Position numbers and translations under genes: made by a program. The notes beneath the pieces are model-generated. The model was not told where the DNA came from. It saw only the letters and a list, made by a program, of their open reading frames with translations, and ran no database searches. From Verrucomicrobia bacterium UBA1200 (GTDB lineage: Bacteria > Verrucomicrobiota > Kiritimatiellia > RFP12 > UBA1067): a stretch of DNA of 13,172 bases. Location: contig DBXY01000053.1 of assembly GCA_002309765.1 (NCBI GenBank), positions 655 through 13,826 on the forward strand, read 5' to 3'. This document shows, piece after piece, positions 1 to 7,095 of this stretch (position 1 is the stretch's first letter; every line of letters starts with the position of its first letter).

Positions 1-1607
1 TAGCCAGCCGCTTCGGCGGCGGGCGGCTCGGAATTTGCCGCTTCCGGCTTGTGTTCGCCTTGCTGCTTGGAAGCTTTTTCGCCGGGAAGCAGATGGAAAT
101 GCGGATACTCCATCGGGCCGCACAGCACGTCATTGTAGTAATGGATGACGTGGCCTTTTTCCACCAGCCAGGCGAGTTGCACCAGCACATCGTTGGAGGT
201 GTTCTTGCCTTCGCCGGTAAGCGCTTCGAGCAATTCTGCCTTGGTGCATCCGGGGTGGTCGACAATGTATGCCAGCGTATCCTTTAAGACCGGCACGGTG
301 TTTTCCGATTCCAACTGTACCGGCTGGCGGAGCATGACGAAATCCTGCCCTTTGGCGTCATTCACCCGGAACAGGTGAAGCTTGCGGTGGCGGAACGCGC
401 CGCGCAGGGCGAAGAACAGCGACACCGGGAAACGGCGTTCCCGCAAAATGGCGCCGCGCAGGGCGTAAACCAGTTGCTGGTTGGCGCACTGCATCGCCAC
501 GGCGGCGGTACACACCAAATGCTTCGCGCTGATGATTTGCCCCGGCATAATCTCGGAGATGAATTTCATCTCGGCGGTATCGTGGTCGAGTTGCGGGGCC
601 GGCTGGGGCGCCGCATTTTCCTCCGCGTTTTCGCCGCTTTCTGTTTTGGGGGCGGGTTCGGCGGTTTTCAGCCGGTAAACCTTTTTCTTGGTGCATTGCT
701 GGCGCCATTGCTCAATCGCCTCCGGGTCGCGTACCGTCTCGATGCGGGAACGGTATGCGTCCTCGGTCATGTTCGGATAGCGGCGCAACATTTCGTGCAC
801 TTTGGTCTTATAGCTGTGGTGGTTTGGCGGTCCGAGCAGTTCGCCGCTCAAGCCGCAGCGGCAGACGCAAACAAACGTTCCGGACGGGGGATCGCAGGTG
901 ATTTCCTCCGCCTCGAAGAAGTCGCTAAAATGCTTGGCGAGAAGATGATTGCGGATTTCCTCCTCGGTTAGCCCCGGCATTCCGCAAACCTTGCACTGGA
1001 AGAGCGGGATTTGCTGGTCTTTTTGCGGTTCGACCCGGAGCAGGCAGGAGGCGGGGTTGTCCAAAAACAGCCACGCGATGTCGCGCAGCGGAAACGCCCG
1101 GTGCGAGGTTTGGATCCGGCGGATCACCGCGCCGAGCGCGTGCTGTTCCGGCAGAACCCGGATGTCAAGCGGCAGCGGGGCGATGTCGTGGCGAAACTGG
1201 CGGCGTTCACCGCCGCGATCGAATTGCCGGTGGTTTCCGCGGTCGCCGCCGCGAGGCGGACGCTCCTGCCGCGGAGCCGAAGGGCCGCGCAAATCCGCCA
1301 CCGCCCCCCGGGACTCGGGACGCGGCATATCGGAATGGTCGCGGCGCTCGAAACGGTCATCGCGGCGTTGACGCGGTGGACGGTCGCGCCCACGCCTGCG
1401 GTCGCCGCCGCGTTCGTCGCGGTCGAAATCCCGGCGCGGGCGACGGTCGCGGAAACCGTCGCCACCCCGGCGGCTGTCGGGTGCGTCCTGCTCAAAATCC
1501 GTGTCACGGTACCGCTGGATATTCTCGTCCGGGTCGGTGCGCGCCCAACTCGGTGCAAAGTTCAAGTCCAGTGCCAAATCAGTTTTCGCCTTATCTTTCT
1601 CGCTCAT
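1..1607 (-). CDS. Arg/Asp-rich zinc-finger protein of unknown function, C-terminal end at window edge
   Basis: The frame is open from an ATG at 1607 to the left edge, giving 535 codons. The last two visible bases are TA, so the stop codon probably straddles the edge. Residues 1-25 hold a tidy LNFAPSWAR motif. Residues about 45-140 are dominated by Arg, Asp and Gly (RGG and RRD runs), typical of disordered nucleic-acid-binding tails. Residues 205-226 form a C2H2-like finger (C205, C208, H221, H226), followed by more Cys at 238, 247, 249 and 251. After a Glu/Pro/Ala linker (about 315-345) comes a mixed domain. Residues about 437-500 look like a winged helix (HPGCTKAELLEAL, then LAWLVEKGHVIHYYND). 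I recall similar proteins in Verrucomicrobia-type genomes but know no function. RNA or DNA binding is inference. No Shine-Dalgarno is seen; the start rests on the conserved-looking N-terminus and the promoter just upstream. The gene is certain, the role is not. Confidence 0.85.
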   Translation of the reverse strand, partial: MSEKDKAKTDLALDLNFAPSWARTDPDENIQRYRDTDFEQDAPDSRRGGDGFRDRRPRRDFDRDERGGDRRRGRDRPPRQRRDDRFERRDHSDMPRPESRGAVADLRGPSAPRQERPPRGGDRGNHRQFDRGGERRQFRHDIAPLPLDIRVLPEQHALGAVIRRIQTSHRAFPLRDIAWLFLDNPASCLLRVEPQKDQQIPLFQCKVCGMPGLTEEEIRNHLLAKHFSDFFEAEEITCDPPSGTFVCVCRCGLSGELLGPPNHHSYKTKVHEMLRRYPNMTEDAYRSRIETVRDPEAIEQWRQQCTKKKVYRLKTAEPAPKTESGENAEENAAPQPAPQLDHDTAEMKFISEIMPGQIISAKHLVCTAAVAMQCANQQLVYALRGAILRERRFPVSLFFALRGAFRHRKLHLFRVNDAKGQDFVMLRQPVQLESENTVPVLKDTLAYIVDHPGCTKAELLEALTGEGKNTSNDVLVQLAWLVEKGHVIHYYNDVLCGPMEYPHFHLLPGEKASKQQGEHKPEAANSEPPAAEAAG

Positions 1608-1616
1608 AGTATTGGT

Positions 1617-1646
1617 ATAGTACCTTGTTTTTCGTTTGTAAGTCAA
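1617..1646 (-). promoter_or_regulatory. Sigma-70-type promoter for the zinc-finger gene, leaderless type
   Basis: On the minus strand, TTGACT (1646-1641) is followed by an 18-base spacer and TACTAT (1622-1617). These match 5 of 6 and 4 of 6 of the consensus. Transcription would be expected to begin about 7 bases further on, near 1610, and the ATG begins at 1607. The mRNA would then have almost no leader, which agrees with the lack of a Shine-Dalgarno sequence. The element sits in the AT-rich 100-base gap after the aconitase stop codon. Confidence 0.55.
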
Positions 1647-1707
1647 CCACTAAATGCGAAAGAATCGCGAAAAAAACGAAAAAAACCTTTTGCGTCCCGA
1701 TTTTGCC

Positions 1708-3657
1708 CTATTTTAACGCCCCGGCGGCAACCGCCGACAGCAATCCGCCGTTAAGGAGAATGGTTTTCTGGCGTTCGCTGAGCGAGGCTGTGACCGTGAA
1801 TTCTACCCCGCGGGTCAGGTCTTTTACCGTGGCTTTGCCGCCGTTGCGGATGGCTAGGCTCAACCCATCGATTTGCAAACGGTCGTCCTGGCCGATCAGG
1901 TCGTAATCCTCCGGACGGTCGAAAATGAACGGAACGATGCCGAAGTTGATAAGGTTGTCCCGATGGATGCGCTCGATGCTTTTGGCGATTACCGCCTTTA
2001 CGCCCAGGAACATCGGGCAAAGCGCGGCGTGCTCGCGGCTCGAACCCTGCCCGTAGCTCAATCCCGCCACGATTACGTTGTCCAGACTGCCGTCGCGGTT
2101 GGCGGCGGCCCGTCCGTAGAATTCAGAATCCACGCTTTCAAAAACGAAATGCGCGTATTGCGGCACGTTGGAGCGGTATTTCAGCCGCGCACCAGCCGGC
2201 ATGATGTGGTCGGTGGTGATTTTGTCGCCGACCTTGATGGCCGCCACGCCGTTAAGTTTTTCCGGGAGCGGCTTTCCCTTGGGGACTTCGCCGATGTTGG
2301 GGCCGCGCACGATTTCGGTGCCGGGAACCCCGGTGCCGGCGGTTTCGCGGAAAAGGAACATGCTGTCGTCAATGTCGAACACCGCCGGATCGGTCACTTC
2401 AACCGGCAGTCCAATTGTCCTCGGGTCGGTGGCCCTTCCGGTGAGGGCGGCTGCCACTGCGGTTTCCGGGCTGACCAGATAAACCTGTGCGGACCGGGTT
2501 CCGCTGCGGCCCTCGAAGTTGCGGTTGCTGGTGCGGAAACTGACCGCGTTGGTGCCGGGCGACATGTGGTTGCCGATACAGAAACCGCAGGCGTTTTCCA
2601 ATATGCGGACCCCGGCTGCGACCAGATCGGTCAGCAACCCCTCGCGGGCCAGCATTTCCACCACTTGGCGCGAACCCGGCGCCACGCCGACCTCCACATC
2701 CGGCGCGATCTTTTTGCCGCGCAGCATGAGCGCGACCGTTTTAAGGTCACGGTACGAGGAGTTGGTGCAAGAGCCGATCAGCACTTGGTTTACCCGGATC
2801 CCGGCCAGTTCGGTCACGGTTTTTACGTTGCCGGGGGAGTGCGGGCAGGCGGCCATCGGTTCCAGCTTGTCCAAGTCCAGTTCCAGCACTTGGTCGTATG
2901 CCGCGTCGGGGTCGGGAAGCAGTTCTTTCCAATCCCCGGCCCGCCCCTGGGCGGCGAGAAATTTTCTGGTCACTTCGTCGCTGGGGAAAATCGAGGTGGT
3001 CACCCCCAACTCAGCGCCCATGTTGGTAATGGTCGCGCGGGCCGGCACGCCCAGCGTCGCCACGCCGGGGCCGCCGTATTCCAGCACCCGTCCGACATTG
3101 CCGTTGGTCCCGTAAATCGAAAGCACCTTCAGAATCACGTCCTTCGCCGAGACGCCGGGGCGAAGCTTTCCCGAGAGTTTAACCAGCGTGACTTTGGGGG
3201 CGGTGAGATAGAACGGGCCGCCGCCCATCGCCACCGCAACGTCGATCCCGCCCGCGCCGATGGCGATCATGCCGATGCCGCCGCCGGTGGGGGTGTGGGA
3301 ATCGCTGCCGAGCAGGGTGGCGCCGGGTTTGCCGAAGCGTTCCAGATTGAGCTGGTGGCAGATGCCGTTGCCGGGCCGGGAGAAAACAATGCCGTAACGC
3401 TGGGCGATGCTTTTTAGGTAGGCGTGGTCGTCCGCGTTCTCGAAACCGACCTGAATGGTGTTGTGGTCAACGTAACTCACGGCCAGATCGGCCTTGACGC
3501 GATCCAGCCCCATGCTTTCAAACTGCAAATATGCCATGGTCCCGGTGGCGTCCTGGGTGAGGGTCTGGTCAATGCGGATGCCGATTTCCGTACCGGGTTC
3601 CAAGCTCCCGGACACCAAATGCGCGGAAAGAACTTTCTCAACAATATTCTGCCCCAT
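1708..3657 (-). CDS. acn: Aconitate hydratase (short, about 650-residue type)
   Basis: This cytoplasmic 4Fe-4S enzyme of the TCA cycle interconverts citrate and isocitrate via cis-aconitate. The 649-residue protein carries the whole family pattern: DHN at 64-66, SDSHTPTGGG at 118-127, cluster ligands C297 (GSCTNS), C357 and C360 (ACGFC), and the swivel-domain loop GSSREHAAL at about 538-546. All three cluster cysteines are present, so it should be active. It is shorter than the roughly 890-residue E. coli AcnA and resembles the compact 'Aquifex-type' aconitases. The ATG at 3657 is preferred because AGGAG lies 9 bases upstream; an in-frame TTG at 3693 would place the start inside the probable -10 box. 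Homoaconitase or isopropylmalate isomerase is a less likely alternative, since those are usually split into two subunits and the swivel loop here reads as aconitase. It stands alone, with no other TCA gene beside it. Confidence 0.95.
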   Translation of the reverse strand: MGQNIVEKVLSAHLVSGSLEPGTEIGIRIDQTLTQDATGTMAYLQFESMGLDRVKADLAVSYVDHNTIQVGFENADDHAYLKSIAQRYGIVFSRPGNGICHQLNLERFGKPGATLLGSDSHTPTGGGIGMIAIGAGGIDVAVAMGGGPFYLTAPKVTLVKLSGKLRPGVSAKDVILKVLSIYGTNGNVGRVLEYGGPGVATLGVPARATITNMGAELGVTTSIFPSDEVTRKFLAAQGRAGDWKELLPDPDAAYDQVLELDLDKLEPMAACPHSPGNVKTVTELAGIRVNQVLIGSCTNSSYRDLKTVALMLRGKKIAPDVEVGVAPGSRQVVEMLAREGLLTDLVAAGVRILENACGFCIGNHMSPGTNAVSFRTSNRNFEGRSGTRSAQVYLVSPETAVAAALTGRATDPRTIGLPVEVTDPAVFDIDDSMFLFRETAGTGVPGTEIVRGPNIGEVPKGKPLPEKLNGVAAIKVGDKITTDHIMPAGARLKYRSNVPQYAHFVFESVDSEFYGRAAANRDGSLDNVIVAGLSYGQGSSREHAALCPMFLGVKAVIAKSIERIHRDNLINFGIVPFIFDRPEDYDLIGQDDRLQIDGLSLAIRNGGKATVKDLTRGVEFTVTASLSERQKTILLNGGLLSAVAAGALK

Positions 3658-3684
3658 AACTGAAAACTCCTGACAGCAACTGCT

Positions 3685-3713
3685 ATTATCCAAAACCCAA
3701 TAGAATGCAAAAA
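3685..3713 (-). promoter_or_regulatory. Probable promoter of the aconitase gene
   Basis: On the minus strand GATAAT (3690-3685) matches the -10 consensus at 5 of 6 bases and lies 27 bases upstream of the ATG, leaving a short leader that holds the AGGAG ribosome site. The -35 is poor: with a 17-base spacer it reads TTTTTG (3713-3708), while a better TTGCAT sits only 14 bases away. A weak -35 suggests either low basal activity or help from an activator. Confidence 0.35.
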
Positions 3714-3762
3714 AAACGGTGAAAACTCAAGACGAATCTTTGTATATTTTTTTGCCCGGTCA

Positions 3763-3789
3763 TGCCGGATGATTTCGAGCCGCCCGGCA
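3763..3789. other. Inverted repeat in the divergent intergenic region
   Basis: TGCCGG (3763-3768) and CCGGCA (3784-3789) are perfect 6-base inverted arms around a 15-base centre. A further GCCCGG copy lies at 3754-3759. The GC-rich patch sits in otherwise AT-rich DNA between the aconitase promoter and the rightward promoter. No T-run follows in either direction, so it does not read as an intrinsic terminator. A regulator-binding site is possible, but in a GC-rich genome chance is also plausible. Confidence 0.25.
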
Positions 3790-3834
3790 GATCGCTTACT
3801 CCATATTTTTTACCCTGTTTTGATTGGATACTGC

Positions 3835-3864
3835 TTGCCCTTTGTACCCCATTTGGTTTAAAAT
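3835..3864 (+). promoter_or_regulatory. Sigma-70-type promoter for the rightward gene run
   Basis: TTGCCC (3835-3840), an 18-base spacer and TAAAAT (3859-3864; 5 of 6 matches) lie upstream of the 731-residue membrane protein gene. Transcription would start near 3871, leaving a leader of about 36 bases that contains a strong GGAGGT ribosome site (3895-3900), 6 bases before the ATG. It is the only good plus-strand promoter I see before the long co-directional run. Confidence 0.5.
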
Positions 3865-3906
3865 ACCGATATCTATCAACTTATTGTGACTTTTGGAGGT
3901 TTGGAT

Positions 3907-6102
3907 ATGGCAGGTAAGAACCATGTGTGGCAGATTTTCAAGATGGGCGGTTCCAATCAGGTGATGCTGAAGAGCGGTGACGACATCGCGAATTTGGCCG
4001 GACTGGACCAGAAACTGTGGGCGGCTTTGAGTTGTCCGGTTACCGGAATCCGGTTCGACGCCAAAACACTCCAGATGCTGGACGCCGATCACGACCAGCG
4101 GGTGCGCGTGCCGGAAATTCTGGCGGCGGTGGATTGGATGAAGGTCCGTCTGACTTCGCTGGACTCGCTGTTAATCGGCACCGACAAAGTCCAGCTCTCC
4201 GCCATCAACGGCGCCACCCCGGAAGGCGAGGCGCTGTTGGCGAATGTCAAGCGGATCCTGAAAGATTTGGGACGCCCCGAAGCTTCCGAGATCACCCTTT
4301 CGGATTTGGAGAGCCAGAAAAAGGCTTTCGCGGACACCCCGTTCAACGGTGACGGCATTTTGCCTCCCGACAGCGTGAGCGACGAAGCGTTGCGCCAAAC
4401 GGTGGCGGACATAATCGCCACGGTCGGCGGCGTAACCGATGTCGGCGGGAAGACCGGCGTTGACCAGGCGAAAGTGGACGAATTCTTCGGCGCGGTCAAG
4501 GCGCGTCTGGCTTGGCAGGATGCCGCCAAGGAAGCCGGCGTGCTGCCGCTGGCGGACGGCACGGCCAAAGCCGCCGCAGCCGTCAAGGCCGTGGAGAGCA
4601 AGTTTGACGATTATTTCGCCCGTTGCGGGTTGGTGGCGTTTGACGGCCGCGCCCAGCAGCCGCTGGATTGGAGCGAGGGCGCGTTCGCCGCCCTGACGGA
4701 CAAATCGCTCACCACCGATTTCGCGCTCGTCAAGGATTTGCCGTTGGCCCGCCCGGTGGCGGGGGGCGTTATCGACGCCACCACCGCGATCAACCCGTAC
4801 TGGGCGGCGGCGGTTGCCGAGTTCCGCTCCGCCGTGATGGAGCCGATGGGCATCGCGTCGCTGACCGCCGCCGAATGGCAGCGGGTGAAGGCGACCTTCG
4901 CCCCGTATTTCGGCTGGCAGGGCGGCGAGTCCGGGAAAGAGGTCGCCGCGTTGGACGCGGACCGGCTGGCGAAACTGGCGGCCGGTGATGACGCTGCAAA
5001 ACTGGCCGAGCTGATTGCCAAGGATGCCGCGCTCGCCCCGGAATACGCCAAACTGGTCGAGGTGGAGCAGTTGATCCGTTACCACGCCAACCTGCTGGAA
5101 CTGCTCAACAATATGGTCAATATGGGCAAGCTGTACGACCCCAACGCCTGGCCGGTTTTCCGCGTCGGCACGCTGTACCTTGACGGCAGGGCCTGCTCGC
5201 TCTGCTTCCAGGTGGCCGATGCCGGTGCGCATTCCGCGCAGGCCGACGCCAGCAAGTGCTGTCTGGTTTACTGCTCGATCAGCCGTCCGGGAAGCGGCGA
5301 CGCCGGCACGATTTGCGCCCCGGTCACCGCCGGTGTCGCCCGCACGCTTTACGTCGGGCGCAACGGCGTCTTCTATGACGTGGACGGCAAGGATTGGGAA
5401 GCCAAGGTGGTCAAGCTGGTTGACCACGCGATCAGCCTTAAAGAGGCGTTCTGGAGCCCGTGGCGCAAGATCGTCGAGGCGCTGGGCAACCAGATCAACA
5501 AGTTCCTGGCCTCGAAGCAGGACGCGGCGGTATCCAACGTCACCGCTAACGTGAACGACGCGGCGGCAGCCCCGGCGGCGGCCCCCAAGAAGCTTGAGGG
5601 CGCGGCGCTGGCGTCTTCGGTGGCGGTCATCGGCATCGCGATCGGCGCCATCGGTTCCGCGATCGGCGCGTTGCTCCAGTTGGCGAGCGGGTTGCCCTGG
5701 TGGAAATCGCTGCTCGGCGTAGCCGCGGTGATTCTGGTGGTTTCGCTGCCTTCGGTGGCTCTTACCTGGTTCAAGCTGCGTTCCCGCGACCTGGCCCCGA
5801 TCCTTAACGCCTGCGGTTGGGCGATCAACCATCGGCTCGGTTTCTCGCTGAAGCTGGGGCGGCTTTTCACCTCCGAGGCTAAACTGCCGGAGGACTCGAA
5901 GCGCAACTTCTCCGATCCCTACGCCGATTCCAAGCCGTGGTGGCTTTGGCTGTTGCTGCTGTTGGCGGCTGCCGCCGCGCTTTGGTACTTTGTGATCTGC
6001 CCGCGCTATTGCGGCGGTTGCAACGCCAAAAAGGACGCACCGGCGGAAGCCGTCGCTCCCGCCGCCGATGCCGCCGCACCGGCGGCCCCGGCGGCAAAGT
6101 AG
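3907..6102 (+). CDS. EF-hand-containing membrane protein of unknown function (731 residues)
   Basis: I recall this as a conserved uncharacterised family but know no function. The ATG at 3907 follows GGAGGT by 6 bases; an in-frame GTG at 3886 has no ribosome site. Near the N-terminus, D59, D61, D63 and E70 form a canonical 12-residue EF-hand loop (DADHDQRVRVPE), so calcium binding is likely. A second, degenerate Asp/Asn/Gly loop (FNGDGILPPD) is at about 146-155. A cysteine group (C430, C433, C451, C452, C456, C470) sits in a central domain. Three hydrophobic segments follow: about 566-594, 599-623 and 678-698. The third is directly followed by C698, C702 and C705, then a Lys/Ala/Pro tail. There is no signal peptide, so the 560-residue front part is probably cytoplasmic and anchored at its C-terminal end. 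Residues 551-560 and 711-730 are Ala/Pro low complexity. Confidence 0.85.
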   Translation: MAGKNHVWQIFKMGGSNQVMLKSGDDIANLAGLDQKLWAALSCPVTGIRFDAKTLQMLDADHDQRVRVPEILAAVDWMKVRLTSLDSLLIGTDKVQLSAINGATPEGEALLANVKRILKDLGRPEASEITLSDLESQKKAFADTPFNGDGILPPDSVSDEALRQTVADIIATVGGVTDVGGKTGVDQAKVDEFFGAVKARLAWQDAAKEAGVLPLADGTAKAAAAVKAVESKFDDYFARCGLVAFDGRAQQPLDWSEGAFAALTDKSLTTDFALVKDLPLARPVAGGVIDATTAINPYWAAAVAEFRSAVMEPMGIASLTAAEWQRVKATFAPYFGWQGGESGKEVAALDADRLAKLAAGDDAAKLAELIAKDAALAPEYAKLVEVEQLIRYHANLLELLNNMVNMGKLYDPNAWPVFRVGTLYLDGRACSLCFQVADAGAHSAQADASKCCLVYCSISRPGSGDAGTICAPVTAGVARTLYVGRNGVFYDVDGKDWEAKVVKLVDHAISLKEAFWSPWRKIVEALGNQINKFLASKQDAAVSNVTANVNDAAAAPAAAPKKLEGAALASSVAVIGIAIGAIGSAIGALLQLASGLPWWKSLLGVAAVILVVSLPSVALTWFKLRSRDLAPILNACGWAINHRLGFSLKLGRLFTSEAKLPEDSKRNFSDPYADSKPWWLWLLLLLAAAAALWYFVICPRYCGGCNAKKDAPAEAVAPAADAAAPAAPAAK

Positions 6103-6121
6103 CGGAGGCGTTACCTACTTG

Positions 6122-6147
6122 TCCGCCATAGCTTTAGCGGCGGCGGA
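6122..6147. repeat. Imperfect palindrome, possible short dispersed repeat
   Basis: TCCGCC (6122-6127) and GGCGGA (6142-6147) are perfect 6-base inverted arms around a 14-base centre containing AGCTTTAGC. It lies in the 88-base gap between the EF-hand protein gene and the mutarotase gene. No T-run follows, so it is not a normal intrinsic terminator. From memory, sequences of the form TCCGCC-ATAGCTTTAGCGAA-GGCGGA are scattered in many genomes of the Verrucomicrobia and Lentisphaerae group. This could be one diverged copy, but no second copy is visible in the window. Confidence 0.4.
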
Positions 6148-6190
6148 ACCACCGTACTACCTAACCGCCTAACCTTTTCTGAGGCAAGTC

Positions 6191-7093
6191 ATGATTCAAG
6201 ATCTGGATTTTTTGAATCGAAAGTTCGGCGCACCCGGCAGGATCGCTTTCCGTGAACGTTCCGACGGTTTCCCGGTGGCGGTGCTGGCCGGGCGGTACGG
6301 CACTTGCGAGGTGTCGGTGGTGGGGGCGCAGGTGCTTACTTATCGGCCCGTGGGGCTTGGTCCCGCGCTGTTTGTCAGCAAAGCAGTACGGTTCGAGCCG
6401 GGAAAACCCATTCGCGGCGGCATACCGGTCTGCTGGCCGTGGTTTGGTAAGGCGGACGGCCTTCCCAACCACGGCTTTGCCAGGACTTCGCGCTGGACGG
6501 TGGTGGGAACGGCCTACAGCGGTGACGAAACGGAGATCACGTTGCGTTTGCTGGACGACGAGGCCACCCGCGCCCTTTGGCCGCATCGGTTCGAGGCCAG
6601 ACTGGAGATCAAATTGGGCGAGAGCCTGCAGCTCAATCTCGCGATGGCCAATCCCGGCGATGCCCCGTTCTCTGTTACCCAAGGCTTCCACCCGTACCTG
6701 CTGGTGCGCGATTTGGCGGATGCCGAGATCCGCCGCTTGGGGGCGGCCAAAGTCGTCGATCTGCTGAACGGCGACAAGGAGTCGGTGCTGTCCGGGCCGC
6801 TGACCCTATCGGGGGCGGCGGATATGGTGGTGTCGCCGGATTCCAGCGGTTACGTGCTTTACGACCGGGGGTTGGATCGCAGCGTGCTGGTGACTTTCAA
6901 GGGCGCCCGCAAGCTGGTGGTGTGGAATCCCGGGGCGGCCGGCACTTCGTCGGCGAACGATATGGAGTCGGGCGAGGAACGCCGGTTCCTGTGCGTTGAG
7001 CCGGTTTGTTTCCGGGGCGAGTCTGTCACCTTGAAGCCGGGCGAGACAAGCCGTTTCTCCATGGCGCTGCAAGTTCTACAGGGAGAGCGATAG
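6191..7093 (+). CDS. yeaD: D-hexose-6-phosphate mutarotase (YeaD/aldose-1-epimerase family)
   Basis: This enzyme speeds interconversion of the alpha and beta anomers of glucose-6-phosphate and similar hexose phosphates in the cytoplasm. The 300-residue length is normal for the family. Key motifs are in order: the substrate-binding stretch KPIRGGIPVCWPWFG (72-86), HGFAR with H94, FHPYL with H167, and LCVEP with E270. By comparison with the yeast and E. coli relatives, H167 and E270 should be the catalytic acid/base pair. GAGG lies 6 bases before the ATG. It ends 2 bases before the DNA glycosylase gene, so the two are almost surely co-transcribed although unrelated in function. The phosphofructokinase two genes further on uses the same sugar-phosphate pool. 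Confidence in the family is high; exact substrate specificity is inference. Confidence 0.92.
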   Translation: MIQDLDFLNRKFGAPGRIAFRERSDGFPVAVLAGRYGTCEVSVVGAQVLTYRPVGLGPALFVSKAVRFEPGKPIRGGIPVCWPWFGKADGLPNHGFARTSRWTVVGTAYSGDETEITLRLLDDEATRALWPHRFEARLEIKLGESLQLNLAMANPGDAPFSVTQGFHPYLLVRDLADAEIRRLGAAKVVDLLNGDKESVLSGPLTLSGAADMVVSPDSSGYVLYDRGLDRSVLVTFKGARKLVVWNPGAAGTSSANDMESGEERRFLCVEPVCFRGESVTLKPGETSRFSMALQVLQGER

Positions 7094-7095
7094 CC

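Noticed and set aside
1650..1707. T-rich stretch after the aconitase stop as a terminator
   Set aside because: The T-runs are there on the minus strand, but the only hairpin is a 4-base GCGA/TCGC stem lying after them, so the order is wrong for an intrinsic terminator.
1011..1754. Plus-strand open frame over the Arg-rich region and the intergenic gap
   Set aside because: The opposite strand is open for 535 codons with a zinc finger and a promoter. This frame is Ala/Arg/Val low complexity and overlaps the aconitase end.
1873..3417. Long open frame (514 codons) on the plus strand opposite the aconitase gene
   Set aside because: It is a shadow caused by high GC at third codon positions. The protein is His/Gly/Arg-rich without family motifs, while the minus strand encodes a complete aconitase.
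4171..5832. Long minus-strand open frame (553 codons) opposite the EF-hand protein gene
   Set aside because: It has Arg/Gly-rich shadow composition and no ribosome site. The plus-strand gene has a promoter, a Shine-Dalgarno and recognisable motifs.
6028..6099. GCC/GCG-rich repeats at the end of the EF-hand protein gene
   Set aside because: They are plain Ala/Pro low-complexity coding sequence at the C-terminal tail, not a defined DNA repeat.
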